NCBI GenBank assembly: GCA_029098225.1
Contig: JAQXNX010000019.1
Coordinates: forward strand, 1 to 37,069
DNA from: Spirochaetales bacterium
GTDB lineage: Bacteria; Spirochaetota; Spirochaetia; Treponematales; Treponemataceae
Length of the DNA: 37,069 nt
Reading direction: 5' to 3'
The position numbers were made by a program, and so were the translations under genes. Positions 1-8,500 of the stretch are shown here, in pieces (positions within the stretch are counted from its first letter, which is position 1; each line of letters opens with the position of its first letter). The notes under the pieces are model-generated. The model searched no databases. It was not told the origin of the DNA and worked only from the letters and a program-made list of their open reading frames with translations.

Positions 1-424
1 CTGCATCCTCAGAAATAGGAAGGTCTGAGCAGTCAGGTATATATGAGAAAGTCTTGTCAGCTGATGAAGCAATTGCATTTGCCTTTCCGTATTTCTTTGC
101 TTCCTCATACGCTTTCTTTGCCCACTGTCCTGTTATTATGTAATCTGCAACACCATTTTTCATAAGATTCATAGGTATAGCTGCAAACTGCTGTGAAGCA
201 CCACCCTGTAAGAATAAAACCTTATAGTTGTCAGGTATCTCCATAAGGTCTCTTAAATCCTTCTCAGCCTCTTTTATAATATTGTCATACACTTTGGAAC
301 GGTGGCTCATCTCCATAACACTCATTCCTGAGCCCTTATAATCCATCATATCTTCTGCACACTGCTTTAAAACAACCTCCGGTAAAACAGATGGTCCTGC
401 TGAAAAATTAAACACTCTTGCCAT
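1..424 (-). CDS. serC: Phosphoserine aminotransferase, N-terminal part (cut by window edge)
   Basis: PLP-dependent transaminase converting 3-phosphohydroxypyruvate plus glutamate to phosphoserine in serine synthesis. About 141 codons are visible, roughly the first 40% of the usual 360 residues. The N-terminus reads MARVFNFSAGPSVLPEVVLK, typical of SerC, followed by the family stretches GSGMSVMEMSHRS and LFLQGGASQQFA. The PLP lysine would lie outside the window. The ATG at 424-422 follows an AGGAGG whose first bases overlap the TAG stop of ilvB, so the two genes are probably translationally coupled behind the ilv attenuator. Codon use differs from its neighbours: I count about 8 AAG to 5 AAA, 7 GAG to 2 GAA and frequent ATA, whereas neighbouring genes prefer AAA, GAA and ATT. 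Together with its Clostridia-like wording this suggests acquisition by transfer, which is inference. Confidence 0.93.
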   Translation of the reverse strand, partial: MARVFNFSAGPSVLPEVVLKQCAEDMMDYKGSGMSVMEMSHRSKVYDNIIKEAEKDLRDLMEIPDNYKVLFLQGGASQQFAAIPMNLMKNGVADYIITGQWAKKAYEEAKKYGKANAIASSADKTFSYIPDCSDLPISEDA

Positions 425-436
425 TTATATTTCCTC

Positions 437-2173
437 CTATTTATTGTCTAAATCATTTTGGTCAAAACATGATTCAAGTGGCTGTCCCGCTGCTACCATT
501 GGCCATACCTTATCATCCTTGTCGATAATACAGTCGATTACAACCGGTTTGCCTAGTTCTATTGCTTGTTTGATTGCATCTTCAAACTCCGAAAGATTGG
601 TTGCTCTTATTCCGGTTGCGCCTAAAGCATCAGCTACCTTAACAAAATCAACATTGTCATTTAATATTGTATTTGAGTATCTCTGCTCATAGAACAATGT
701 CTGCCACTGTCTAACCAGTCCGAGAACACTGTTGTTTATTACAACCTGAATAATAGGAATATTATACCTTGCAGCAGTTGCAATTTCGTTCATGTTCATT
801 CTAAAGCAGCCGTCCCCTGCAATATTTATTGTAATCTTTTCAGGTTTACCAACCTTTGCACCGATACAGGCTCCGACACCAAATCCCATTGTTCCGAGTC
901 CGCCGGATGATAAAAACTGTCTTGGATTTGAATATTTATAGTACTGTGCAGCCCACATCTGATGCTGTCCTACATCTGTAGTCATAATAATTTCAGAAGC
1001 AGAAAGTCCAGCTTTTTCTGCAAAATCAGGAAGTTCCTTTAGCAGCTTTCTTGGATTGATTTTTGTTTCGTTTTTTGGACGTCCCAGAAGAAGTGTGTCT
1101 TCCTTATTTTTTTCTGCTATTATCTGCTTTAAGAATTTCTTATCAGATGAAATACTCTTTTCTTTCAGCAGCTCTGTAATAATAGGAAAAACCGATTCAA
1201 CATCTGCAACAACAGATATATCTGAACGAATGATTTTATTTACTTCTGCGGCATCTATATCTATATGGATAATTTTTGCATTCGGGCAGAATTTATGAAC
1301 AACACCTGTAGCTCTGTCATCAAAACGAACTCCTGCAGCAATAACTAAATCACTTTCATACATTGCAAGGTTAGCAGCATAACTTCCGTGCATTCCAAGC
1401 ATTCCGATAAAATTTTCGCTTGAAGACGGAACGCAGCCCAAGCCCATAAGACTTGTTACAACAGGAACGCTGTAAACATTAAGAAAGCTGTTTAAGGCAT
1501 CAAAGGCATCTTTTGAATTACAACCTCCGCCACAATACAAAACACATTTTTTTGATTGTTTTATTAATTCAATAATATCTCCAAACTTTGAAGTGTATTC
1601 ATCAATTGGAGTATGAAAGCGTATATCATGCGTATGAATTTTCTTAATATCCGGATACTGTTCAAATTCGCAAACCTGCAGCTGAACATCGCGTGGAACA
1701 TCAATTAATACCGGACCAGGTCTTCCGTTTAATGCAATTTCAAAAGCCTTTGGAATTGCCTCCAAAAGTTCTGCACTTGACTTAACCATTACTGAATGCT
1801 TTGTAATTGGAAAAGAAAGTCCAAAAGTATCTGCTTCCTGAAAAGCATCTGTACCAATTAAAGATGTATTAACCTGTCCTGTAATTGCAATTATTGGAAT
1901 GGAATCTGCCCTTGCATCTGCAATAGAAGTTAAAAGATTCATGGCACCAGGGCCGCTTGTTGCAAGACAAACAGCCGGCTTTCCGCTGGAACGAGTCATT
2001 CCCTGAGCAATAAAACCTGCAGCCTGTTCCTGGCGCACAAGGACATGCTTAATTGAAGATTTATTCAGTTCATCATAAAGCGGCAGAATTGAACCACCAG
2101 GAATTCCAGAAACAATCTGAATTCCATACATCTTAAGAAAATCTACAATAATTTGTGCGCCTGTTCTTTTCAT
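437..2173 (-). CDS. ilvB: Acetolactate synthase large (catalytic) subunit
   Basis: Thiamine-diphosphate enzyme that condenses two pyruvates to acetolactate, or pyruvate with 2-oxobutyrate, the first common step of valine, leucine and isoleucine synthesis. The 578 residues match the usual length. Visible marks are the catalytic glutamate in LVRQEQAAGF (E49), the FAD/substrate stretch TSGPGAMNLLTSIADA, and the ThDP-Mg motif that begins GDGCFRMNMNE and ends in INN. Start is the ATG at 2173, preceded by GGAG. No ilvN regulatory subunit gene adjoins it: serC follows directly. Expression is probably set by the leader peptide and terminator just upstream. The alternative name, a catabolic AlsS, is less likely given the attenuator. 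Confidence 0.95.
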   Translation of the reverse strand: MKRTGAQIIVDFLKMYGIQIVSGIPGGSILPLYDELNKSSIKHVLVRQEQAAGFIAQGMTRSSGKPAVCLATSGPGAMNLLTSIADARADSIPIIAITGQVNTSLIGTDAFQEADTFGLSFPITKHSVMVKSSAELLEAIPKAFEIALNGRPGPVLIDVPRDVQLQVCEFEQYPDIKKIHTHDIRFHTPIDEYTSKFGDIIELIKQSKKCVLYCGGGCNSKDAFDALNSFLNVYSVPVVTSLMGLGCVPSSSENFIGMLGMHGSYAANLAMYESDLVIAAGVRFDDRATGVVHKFCPNAKIIHIDIDAAEVNKIIRSDISVVADVESVFPIITELLKEKSISSDKKFLKQIIAEKNKEDTLLLGRPKNETKINPRKLLKELPDFAEKAGLSASEIIMTTDVGQHQMWAAQYYKYSNPRQFLSSGGLGTMGFGVGACIGAKVGKPEKITINIAGDGCFRMNMNEIATAARYNIPIIQVVINNSVLGLVRQWQTLFYEQRYSNTILNDNVDFVKVADALGATGIRATNLSEFEDAIKQAIELGKPVVIDCIIDKDDKVWPMVAAGQPLESCFDQNDLDNK

Positions 2174-2190
2174 AATTTTACTCCATAAAA

Positions 2191-2217
2191 CAAAAAAGCT
2201 CCCCTTTCCGGAGAGCC
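2191..2217 (-). terminator. Attenuator terminator hairpin in the ilvB leader
   Basis: Read on the minus strand, GGCTCTCC (2217-2210), loop GGAAA and GGGGAGCT (2204-2197) make an 8-bp stem with two G-T pairs, followed by six T residues. It sits between the leader peptide stop and the ilvB ribosome binding site, where an attenuator terminator belongs. The leader-peptide 3' end carries CGGAG, which could pair with CTCCG of the 5' arm and so help to choose between folds. That competing pairing is short and only inferred. Confidence 0.8.
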
Positions 2218-2261
2218 TTTATTTCAACTGCAAACAGCATAGCATTCAACTCAACCGGTTA

Positions 2262-2318
2262 CTAAAACTCCGAGAAGACGAGGACTGATACGACTGTTAC
2301 AGAAAAATTCTTATTCAT
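2262..2318 (-). CDS. ilv leader peptide, valine-rich, 18 residues
   Basis: A short ORF too small for routine gene calling: MNKNFSVTVVSVLVFSEF, ending in TAG. Five of the 18 residues are Val (GTA, GTC, GTA, GTC, GTC) and one is Leu (CTC), clustered in the middle of the peptide. It lies between a consensus promoter and a Rho-independent terminator upstream of ilvB, the arrangement of ribosome-mediated attenuation, where stalling at Val codons would prevent terminator formation. No Shine-Dalgarno is visible; the predicted transcription start is only about 1-3 nt before the ATG, so it may be translated from a leaderless end. Translation is inferred from architecture. Confidence 0.75.
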   Translation of the reverse strand: MNKNFSVTVVSVLVFSEF

Positions 2319-2327
2319 TGACTTCAG

Positions 2328-2356
2328 ATAATGCAATTTTTTTTTGATTGTGTCAA
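2328..2356 (-). promoter_or_regulatory. Promoter of the ilv leader-ilvB-serC unit
   Basis: On the minus strand a perfect -35 TTGACA (2356-2351), a 17-bp spacer and -10 CATTAT (2333-2328). Predicted transcription start is about 2321-2319. It overlaps the oppositely directed promoter of the 2379 gene by about 13 bp. Confidence 0.8.
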
Positions 2357-2372
2357 GACTTTATGATACAAT
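2344..2372 (+). promoter_or_regulatory. Promoter of the rqcH-like gene (leaderless geometry)
   Basis: TTGATT (2344-2349), a 17-bp spacer and TACAAT (2367-2372), then 6 nt to the ATG at 2379. The predicted transcription start falls on the start codon itself. It shares DNA with the divergent ilv promoter. Confidence 0.65.
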
Positions 2373-2378
2373 GTGTCT

Positions 2379-3869
2379 ATGTCTCTAAACTGTAACGAAA
2401 TTAACTTAATACTTCAGGAGCTGTCTCTTGAAGGAGCTTTTATACAAGACATAATCCAGCCAGGATATGATACTCTGGCTTTATATACATATAAGGAAGG
2501 TTCAGCAAAAACTGTTTTAATATGCACTTCTCAAAATTCTGTAAGAATCAATTCTACCTCCAGAAAAATTACAAAAAATGAAAAGCCTTTAAGATTCATG
2601 GAATTTCTTCGTTCAAGAATAAAGGGCTGCAGGATTTCTTCCTGCGAGCAGATTGGTCTGGAACGTGTTATTAAAATGACTCTTACGCAGAAAAAAGATT
2701 CTGAAGGCGATGATATTTTAGAAAATGCACCTTCCTTTGAAATTTATAATTTTTATATAAGGCTCTGGAATAATGCCGCGAATGTTATTCTATGCGATGA
2801 ACACGATTTAGTTTTAGATTCAATGTACCGCCGCCCTGAAAAATATGAGGTGAAAGGCGAAGTTTTTATTCCGCCAGCAGTAATACAGGAAAAATATGCA
2901 GAAGCAGATAAATTTCCAGTGCGGGAATGGAACAATATTACTGAAAATCAGAGTGAAGCTTCTGGCTTTAATACTTTTAATGAATATATAGACTGGTGGT
3001 ACAGCGAAAAATCAAGTTCGCTTTCAAGGGCTGCTCTTTTAGAAAAAAACGAAAAATGGTATTTATCTAATCTTTCAAAAAGAGAAGCAGCATTAAAAAA
3101 TCTTGAAGATAAACTTGAAAGCTTTTCTCAGGCCGAAAAATTAAAGCATTACGGGGATCTTCTTCTTTCTGTTTATACTCCGATTGAAAAAGGAACCAAA
3201 AATATTGAATGCGAAGATTTTGAAACAGGCAATAAAATTTCTATAATAATAAATCCGCAGAAAACTCTTCAGGAAAATGCTGCAGATTATTACAGACAGT
3301 ATAAAAAAGCTGTAAACGGCAGGGAAGAACTTGAACGCGATATTCAAATTGCAAAAGCTCAAATAAATAATCTGACTGCTGAATATGAAAAAATTAAAAA
3401 TGAAAAAAATCCTGTAAAAATTGAACAGCTTTTGCGTAAAAACACAACTCCTGCCCAGCAGAAGAAAAAATCTCATCCTGGTCTGGACTATACAATAAAC
3501 GGCTGGTATATTCTTGTTGGCAGGAATGCAAATGAAAACGACGAATTACTGCGTCATCATGTTAGAGGCGAAGATTTATGGCTTCATGTAAGAGATTACT
3601 CAGGAGGCTATGTTTTTGTTAAAGCCCAGAAAGGAAAAACTGTTCCTTTAGATATTCTGCTTGACGCTGCAAATCTCGCTGTATATTATTCAAAAGCAAG
3701 AAATGCCGGGACAACTGATTTGTATTATACACATGTAAAATATTTAAGACGAGCAAAAAACGGACCAAAGGGACTGGTTCTTCCAACTCAGGAAAAAAAT
3801 CTGTGCATAAAACCAGATAAAGCACGACTTGCAAAATTAGATTCACTGCAGAAAGAGGCTGAATTTTGA
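2379..3869 (+). CDS. rqcH: RqcH/NFACT-family ribosome quality control protein
   Basis: Homologue of bacterial RqcH (Rqc2/NEMF, older name fibronectin-binding protein A), which binds the stalled 50S-peptidyl-tRNA complex and adds alanine tails. About 496 residues, somewhat shorter than the usual 560-580. Order: NFACT-N domain (about 1-190), helical coiled-coil middle (about 225-360), and NFACT-R domain near the C-terminus with GWYILVGRNANEND and RGEDLWLHVRDYSGGYVFV. The NFACT-N Asp-Arg pair needed for tailing in Bacillus is here Glu-Arg (QIGLERVI). I prefer the ATG at 2379 to the GTG at 2373, because the promoter -10 ends at 2372 and there is no Shine-Dalgarno. The next gene overlaps its stop codon. 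Confidence 0.88.
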   Translation: MSLNCNEINLILQELSLEGAFIQDIIQPGYDTLALYTYKEGSAKTVLICTSQNSVRINSTSRKITKNEKPLRFMEFLRSRIKGCRISSCEQIGLERVIKMTLTQKKDSEGDDILENAPSFEIYNFYIRLWNNAANVILCDEHDLVLDSMYRRPEKYEVKGEVFIPPAVIQEKYAEADKFPVREWNNITENQSEASGFNTFNEYIDWWYSEKSSSLSRAALLEKNEKWYLSNLSKREAALKNLEDKLESFSQAEKLKHYGDLLLSVYTPIEKGTKNIECEDFETGNKISIIINPQKTLQENAADYYRQYKKAVNGREELERDIQIAKAQINNLTAEYEKIKNEKNPVKIEQLLRKNTTPAQQKKKSHPGLDYTINGWYILVGRNANENDELLRHHVRGEDLWLHVRDYSGGYVFVKAQKGKTVPLDILLDAANLAVYYSKARNAGTTDLYYTHVKYLRRAKNGPKGLVLPTQEKNLCIKPDKARLAKLDSLQKEAEF

Positions 3870-4744
3870 AAAAAGAAAAATCCGGCATTTTACCACTCAC
3901 CAGTTATTCAAATATTGCGCCTTATTTTATTTTAACTACAAATCCTCTTACATTCAGACATGCCTGGAATTATATTTTTACAATTATCAATAAATTTTTT
4001 ATGATTCAGCTTCTGCAAAAATTTCATATTACAAAACGAAAAGTAATTTTTGTAGATACTCAGCTTGATGAAAAAATTCCATTTGTACAGGAAAAAGTTC
4101 ACGATTACATGCAGTTTACAAATTATTTTGTCCGCCCTATTTCTATGCTCATTTCTGTGCATGGATTTTTTAAAGCCTATCCGGTCATTAATAAATATCT
4201 TGATTTTCTGGCTTTGCAATATTCCAGTGCGGCCAAAATTTATAAAAAGTGCATGACTACAACTCACAGACCAAGAATAAAAAATAACAAACTTTTCAGA
4301 ATGATTCATTTTTTTGATCCCCATTTATGTTGCGTTCCAAGTCTTCATGTGGCAATAAGCAGCGGAGTATGGGCATGGTTCAGAAATTATTTTGAAAACA
4401 CACCAGAATTTCCAGATAAAGAATTCAGGTTAAACGAAATACGAACACTCGCCTTAAAAATTGCAGAAAGCGTTCTTTTTGTAAAGCAGCATAGCGTTAA
4501 CTGCGTTCCGATGTCTCTATACATGCTTACAGCAATTACACCACAAAATTTTTTTACAACAAAAGATGCAATCAGCTTTTTTGAAGACCTTTTTTTTGAT
4601 ATTCCAGATGAAATCCTTAGTAATTCACTAAAAACTGAAATTAAAGAACATTTTCATTTTATATACGAAAAATCACTTCTGGAACACTGTTATGATGAAA
4701 ACTGGCAGGAATGTATTCTTCGCTGGTTTGAACAATTAAATTAA
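3866..4744 (+). CDS. PAP2-like phosphatase/phosphotransferase motif protein
   Basis: 292 residues, not a clear member of a family I know. It carries the three ordered motifs of PAP2 lipid phosphatases in altered form: K128-X6-R135-P136 (matches KX6RP), P158-S-L-H161 (PSGH in the classical family, PSLH in inositol-phosphoceramide synthases), and S202-X6-H209-X3-C213 (SRX5HX3D, with Arg replaced by Val and Asp by Cys). The two catalytic histidines are thus in place. Hydrophobic segments are weak for a typical six-helix PAP2 enzyme. It starts with TTG inside the stop codon of the rqcH-like gene, with AGAGG upstream, so the two are coupled. Substrate unknown. Confidence 0.6.
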   Translation: MKKEKSGILPLTSYSNIAPYFILTTNPLTFRHAWNYIFTIINKFFMIQLLQKFHITKRKVIFVDTQLDEKIPFVQEKVHDYMQFTNYFVRPISMLISVHGFFKAYPVINKYLDFLALQYSSAAKIYKKCMTTTHRPRIKNNKLFRMIHFFDPHLCCVPSLHVAISSGVWAWFRNYFENTPEFPDKEFRLNEIRTLALKIAESVLFVKQHSVNCVPMSLYMLTAITPQNFFTTKDAISFFEDLFFDIPDEILSNSLKTEIKEHFHFIYEKSLLEHCYDENWQECILRWFEQLN

Positions 4745-4763
4745 TCATTTTTTATTTTTCCTA

Positions 4764-4792
4764 ATGACGATTTTAAATATATATGGTATAAT
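4764..4792 (+). promoter_or_regulatory. Promoter of the HAD gene (leaderless geometry)
   Basis: ATGACG (4764-4769, four of six to consensus), 17 bp, then a perfect TATAAT (4787-4792). The GTG start codon follows after exactly 6 nt, so the transcript should begin at or next to the start codon. Confidence 0.65.
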
Positions 4793-4798
4793 AAAAAG

Positions 4799-5494
4799 GT
4801 GAATTCTATTGATATTTCTACAATTAAGGCTGTAGCTTTTGACATTGACGGAACTCTTTACAGGGCGTGGAAACTTAACGTCAGAATGTCTTTTTACTTT
4901 CTGTGTCACGGTGTTTTCTTCTTAAAATATGGTCTTGTAAGAAATATAATGCACAAAACAGCAGCAACTCCCGATTTTATTAAAATTCAGTCTGAACATA
5001 TGGCAAAAAAACTCAAATGTACGCCGGAAGAAGCTGAAGAGCAGTTAAATACTGTAATTTATAAAGGTCTGGAAAAATATTTTAAACGAATAAAACCTTG
5101 TAAAGGCTCTATAGAATTAATTAAAAAACTAAAGGAAGCCGGCTACAAAATTGCACTTCTTTCTGATTTTCCTCCGGAACAAAAAGGAGACATTTGGGGA
5201 ATTAAAGATATTTGTGATGTTGTATTAAGTTCAGAAGAAGCCGGTGCATTAAAACCAGACTCTACTCCATTTATTGCGCTTGCAAAACAATTAGACCTTG
5301 AACCGGAACAGATTCTTTATGTAGGAAACAATCATAAATATGATATTGTAGGTTCAAAAAATGTAGGAATGAAGGCTGCATGGCTTATTCTACCGCATTC
5401 CGGCTGGTTTGGAAAAAAATCAAAAATTGCAGATATAACATTCTGGAGATATAAACAGCTTTATAAATTGTTCTTTGAATCTTCGGACAAATAA
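4799..5494 (+). CDS. HAD-superfamily hydrolase (phosphoglycolate phosphatase-like)
   Basis: 231 residues of a haloacid dehalogenase-type phosphatase. Motif I is DIDGTLY near residue 16 (nucleophile and acid-base aspartates), motif II is LLSDFP, motif III lysine is in ALKPDSTPF, and motif IV is YVGNNHKYDIVGS. The stretch between motif I and II is the helical C1 cap, which sets substrate choice; the substrate cannot be read from sequence. Start is the GTG at 4799: the next in-frame Met comes after motif I, so this start is required. There is no separate Shine-Dalgarno, and the -10 box ends 6 nt upstream. Confidence 0.88.
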   Translation: MNSIDISTIKAVAFDIDGTLYRAWKLNVRMSFYFLCHGVFFLKYGLVRNIMHKTAATPDFIKIQSEHMAKKLKCTPEEAEEQLNTVIYKGLEKYFKRIKPCKGSIELIKKLKEAGYKIALLSDFPPEQKGDIWGIKDICDVVLSSEEAGALKPDSTPFIALAKQLDLEPEQILYVGNNHKYDIVGSKNVGMKAAWLILPHSGWFGKKSKIADITFWRYKQLYKLFFESSDK

Positions 5495-5518
5495 TAATAA
5501 AGTTTTGGGTGGGGAAAA

Positions 5519-8500
5519 ATGGTTATCACAATTTCTATTTTAATTTCATTAGTTATCTCATTAGGAATTTCAATCTACTTCAGTAAAATCAACAAGGACA
5601 ATAATTCCATGGAAAAGGTTCGTAATTACGCGAACAAACGACAGGAAGACCTTTTAAATCTTTATAAAGAAATTCAGGGAAAATTTAATACACTTATTTC
5701 TGAATTTAATGCTCAGCAGACACAGGCAAATGCTGCTATAAAAATGCTGAAGGTTCAAAATGCAGATTTTGCTGAAAAAATGCAGACATTTTCACAGAGT
5801 ATTGCTTCGGTTCAGGATATTAAAAGTCAGATAGATAATTATGCACAGGTTTTAAAAGATCTTGATGAAATGACAGATAATGTAGAAGAAAATCTGGAAA
5901 GACTGCATAAAGAAAGCGGCATTATAGACAGCCTTTTTGGAAAACTCAACAAGCAGCAGCAGGCTATTGAACTCATGGATAAAAGGATTCCGGAAGTTTC
6001 AAAGAATTTTTCAGTTCATAATGCGGAACAGCTTAAGGCAATCGGTACAAAGCTGCTTGATGAATATGAGTCTTATGCAGATAATCTCGCAGCCGAAATT
6101 AAAACTTCAGAAAGCAATGCAAATCAGGCGCTCATGAATATAAAACAGGAAATTCAAAATGCTTACAACCGTGCAACAGTTCAAGCCGAAAATCTGGAAA
6201 ATACAGCCTTTGAGCATTTAAGCGAACAGGCAAAACAGCGCTCAGACATATATTTAAAAGAGCTTTCAGAACAGACAAAATCTTTGCAGGATGCTCTTGA
6301 AGAAAAAATCAGCACTTCTCACAATGATATAATAGAAAAAATTGAGCAGGAAAATGCTTTGTATTCTCAAAAGCTCAAGGAACTCGAAGATTCTTACACT
6401 CAAAAGATAGAAGCCCTTCACGATAAATACAATAGCCAGCTTGAAAGTGTAAGCGGTAAAAATGATGATTTAATTTCTAAAATTACTGCAAGATTCGAAG
6501 CTGATTCAGAAAAGCTTGATGAAAAATATTCAACTCAGCTCCAGAATGTACTTTCTAAAAATACAGGAAATTATGATTCATTAATTCAGAAATTTAATTC
6601 AGATTTTGAAAAATTCTCAAAGACATATAATCAGGCTTTTGAAAATGCAACAGCTACAAATAATAAGAAAATAAACGACTTTAATACAAAATTTGTAGAA
6701 TTACATAAAAAGCTTCAGGAAGAAATTGATTCAAAAATTACTGACTTTGAAACAACAAATACTCAAAAGATTGATTCAATTATTTCGGAACAGACGACAA
6801 AGCTCGATACCTTTGATTCAGAAAATAAACTTAGAATTGCAAAAATTGAAGAAGGCTACAATCAGGTTTACAGCAATGAATATGCTCAGATTCGCAGTGA
6901 ATATGTAGAAAAATTCGAAGAGCTTAAAAATGATTATTCTCAGCAGCTTTCTTCAATTCAGAATGTATTCGGAACAAAAATTTCCGAGATTAATTCTTTA
7001 GATGAAGATTATAAAAACCGAATTGAAATTTTACGTGAAGATATAGAAAATCAAATCAGACTTTGTAATGAACGTTCTGCAAACTTAAAGGACGACATTA
7101 CAACAATGCAGGATAATCTTGAAAGCACAATGAACAGAGTTTCAGAGCAGGCAGAGCTTTCTGTTTCTGAAGCAGAAAAATCTGTTCAAGAAATAAGAAT
7201 TCAGTGTGATCAGGCTCAGGAAAAGGCAGAAAGCCTTAGTCCTATTCTGGAACAGAAAATTAAAGAAATTGAAAATCAGCTGCAGATGGCACAGCAGGTA
7301 AACGATGAAAAAATTTCAAAATTCCAGACAGATTCAGAATATAAAATAGAAGACGCAAGAAAAGAAGCTGCTGAAAAAATTCAGAATCTTAAGGAAATAA
7401 CAGAGTCTAACTTTAACAATATCAAAGAATCTTCAGAAAATCAGCTTTATGCATTACAGAAGCTTTCGGAAGAAAAAGTTCATGAGCTTCAGACCGAAAC
7501 CTTAACTAATATTGAAGATTTAAAATCTAAGTCAGATACGCAAATTGAAGAAATTAAAATGCGTTCTGAAAATTTAATAAAGGCTATTGAAGAAAAATCT
7601 GATGCCCAGATTGAAAATCTGCGTGTTGAATCTGAAAATAAAATTAAAAATATTGCAGAAAGCTCAGATGAACAGATTGAAAATCTTCGTATTAAGTCCG
7701 AAAGCAAAATTAAAAATATTGAAGAGAGTTCAGATGAGCAGATTGAAAATCTTCGCATTAAGTCTGAAGGCAAAATCAAGAGCATTGAAGAAAATTCAGA
7801 TGCTCAGATTGAAACCTTCAAAAAGCAGACAGAAGAAAAAATCCGCGACATTCAGGAATCTACAGAAAATCAGTTTGAGCTTTTCAAGGCAAAGGCTTCA
7901 GAAAAACTGGACAGCATCTCAACTCATATAATGGAATCTATAAAGAAAGTAATAGATCAGAGTGAAGGCAAAAACATTAATATTCTTGAAGAGGTAGACG
8001 GTCAGCTCAATGCATACAAAAAGGATATTGAATATAAGCTTTCTCAAATTCAGGTTTCTGCAACCGATATTGACGCTCTTGAGAAGAGTTTGAGAGGCGC
8101 AATGAACGAAGTTCAGAACAGAGTGCTTCAAAACTTTGAATCTTTTGCAGACAGCCAGAAGAAAAAACACGAAGATTTCAGTCATAGTTTAAAAGACAAG
8201 TCTGTTGAACTTGAAAAGAAAATTGAAGAAATGAATGATGCTCTTGATAATATCAAAGAAACAGCAAGTGGAAGTATGACTGCTGCTCTGGAAGAATTTG
8301 AGGCAGGCTTTACAAGAAAGCTTTCCGACAAAGATTCTCAGATTAATCAGGAAATTGCAGACTGGAAAGATAAATTCGATAATCAGCTTACCGGAATTAC
8401 AGGAAATTATGAAGAAGCAAGACAAAAAGTAGAAGCACAATATTTAAACGATTTGCAGAGTAAAGTAAAAGATTTATCTGACAAGTCTGTTGAACAGTTT

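Noticed and set aside
2174..2372. T-box riboswitch in the ilvB leader
   Set aside because: There is no T-box sequence or stem I-type specifier loop, and the leader is too short. The valine-rich ORF explains the hairpin better.
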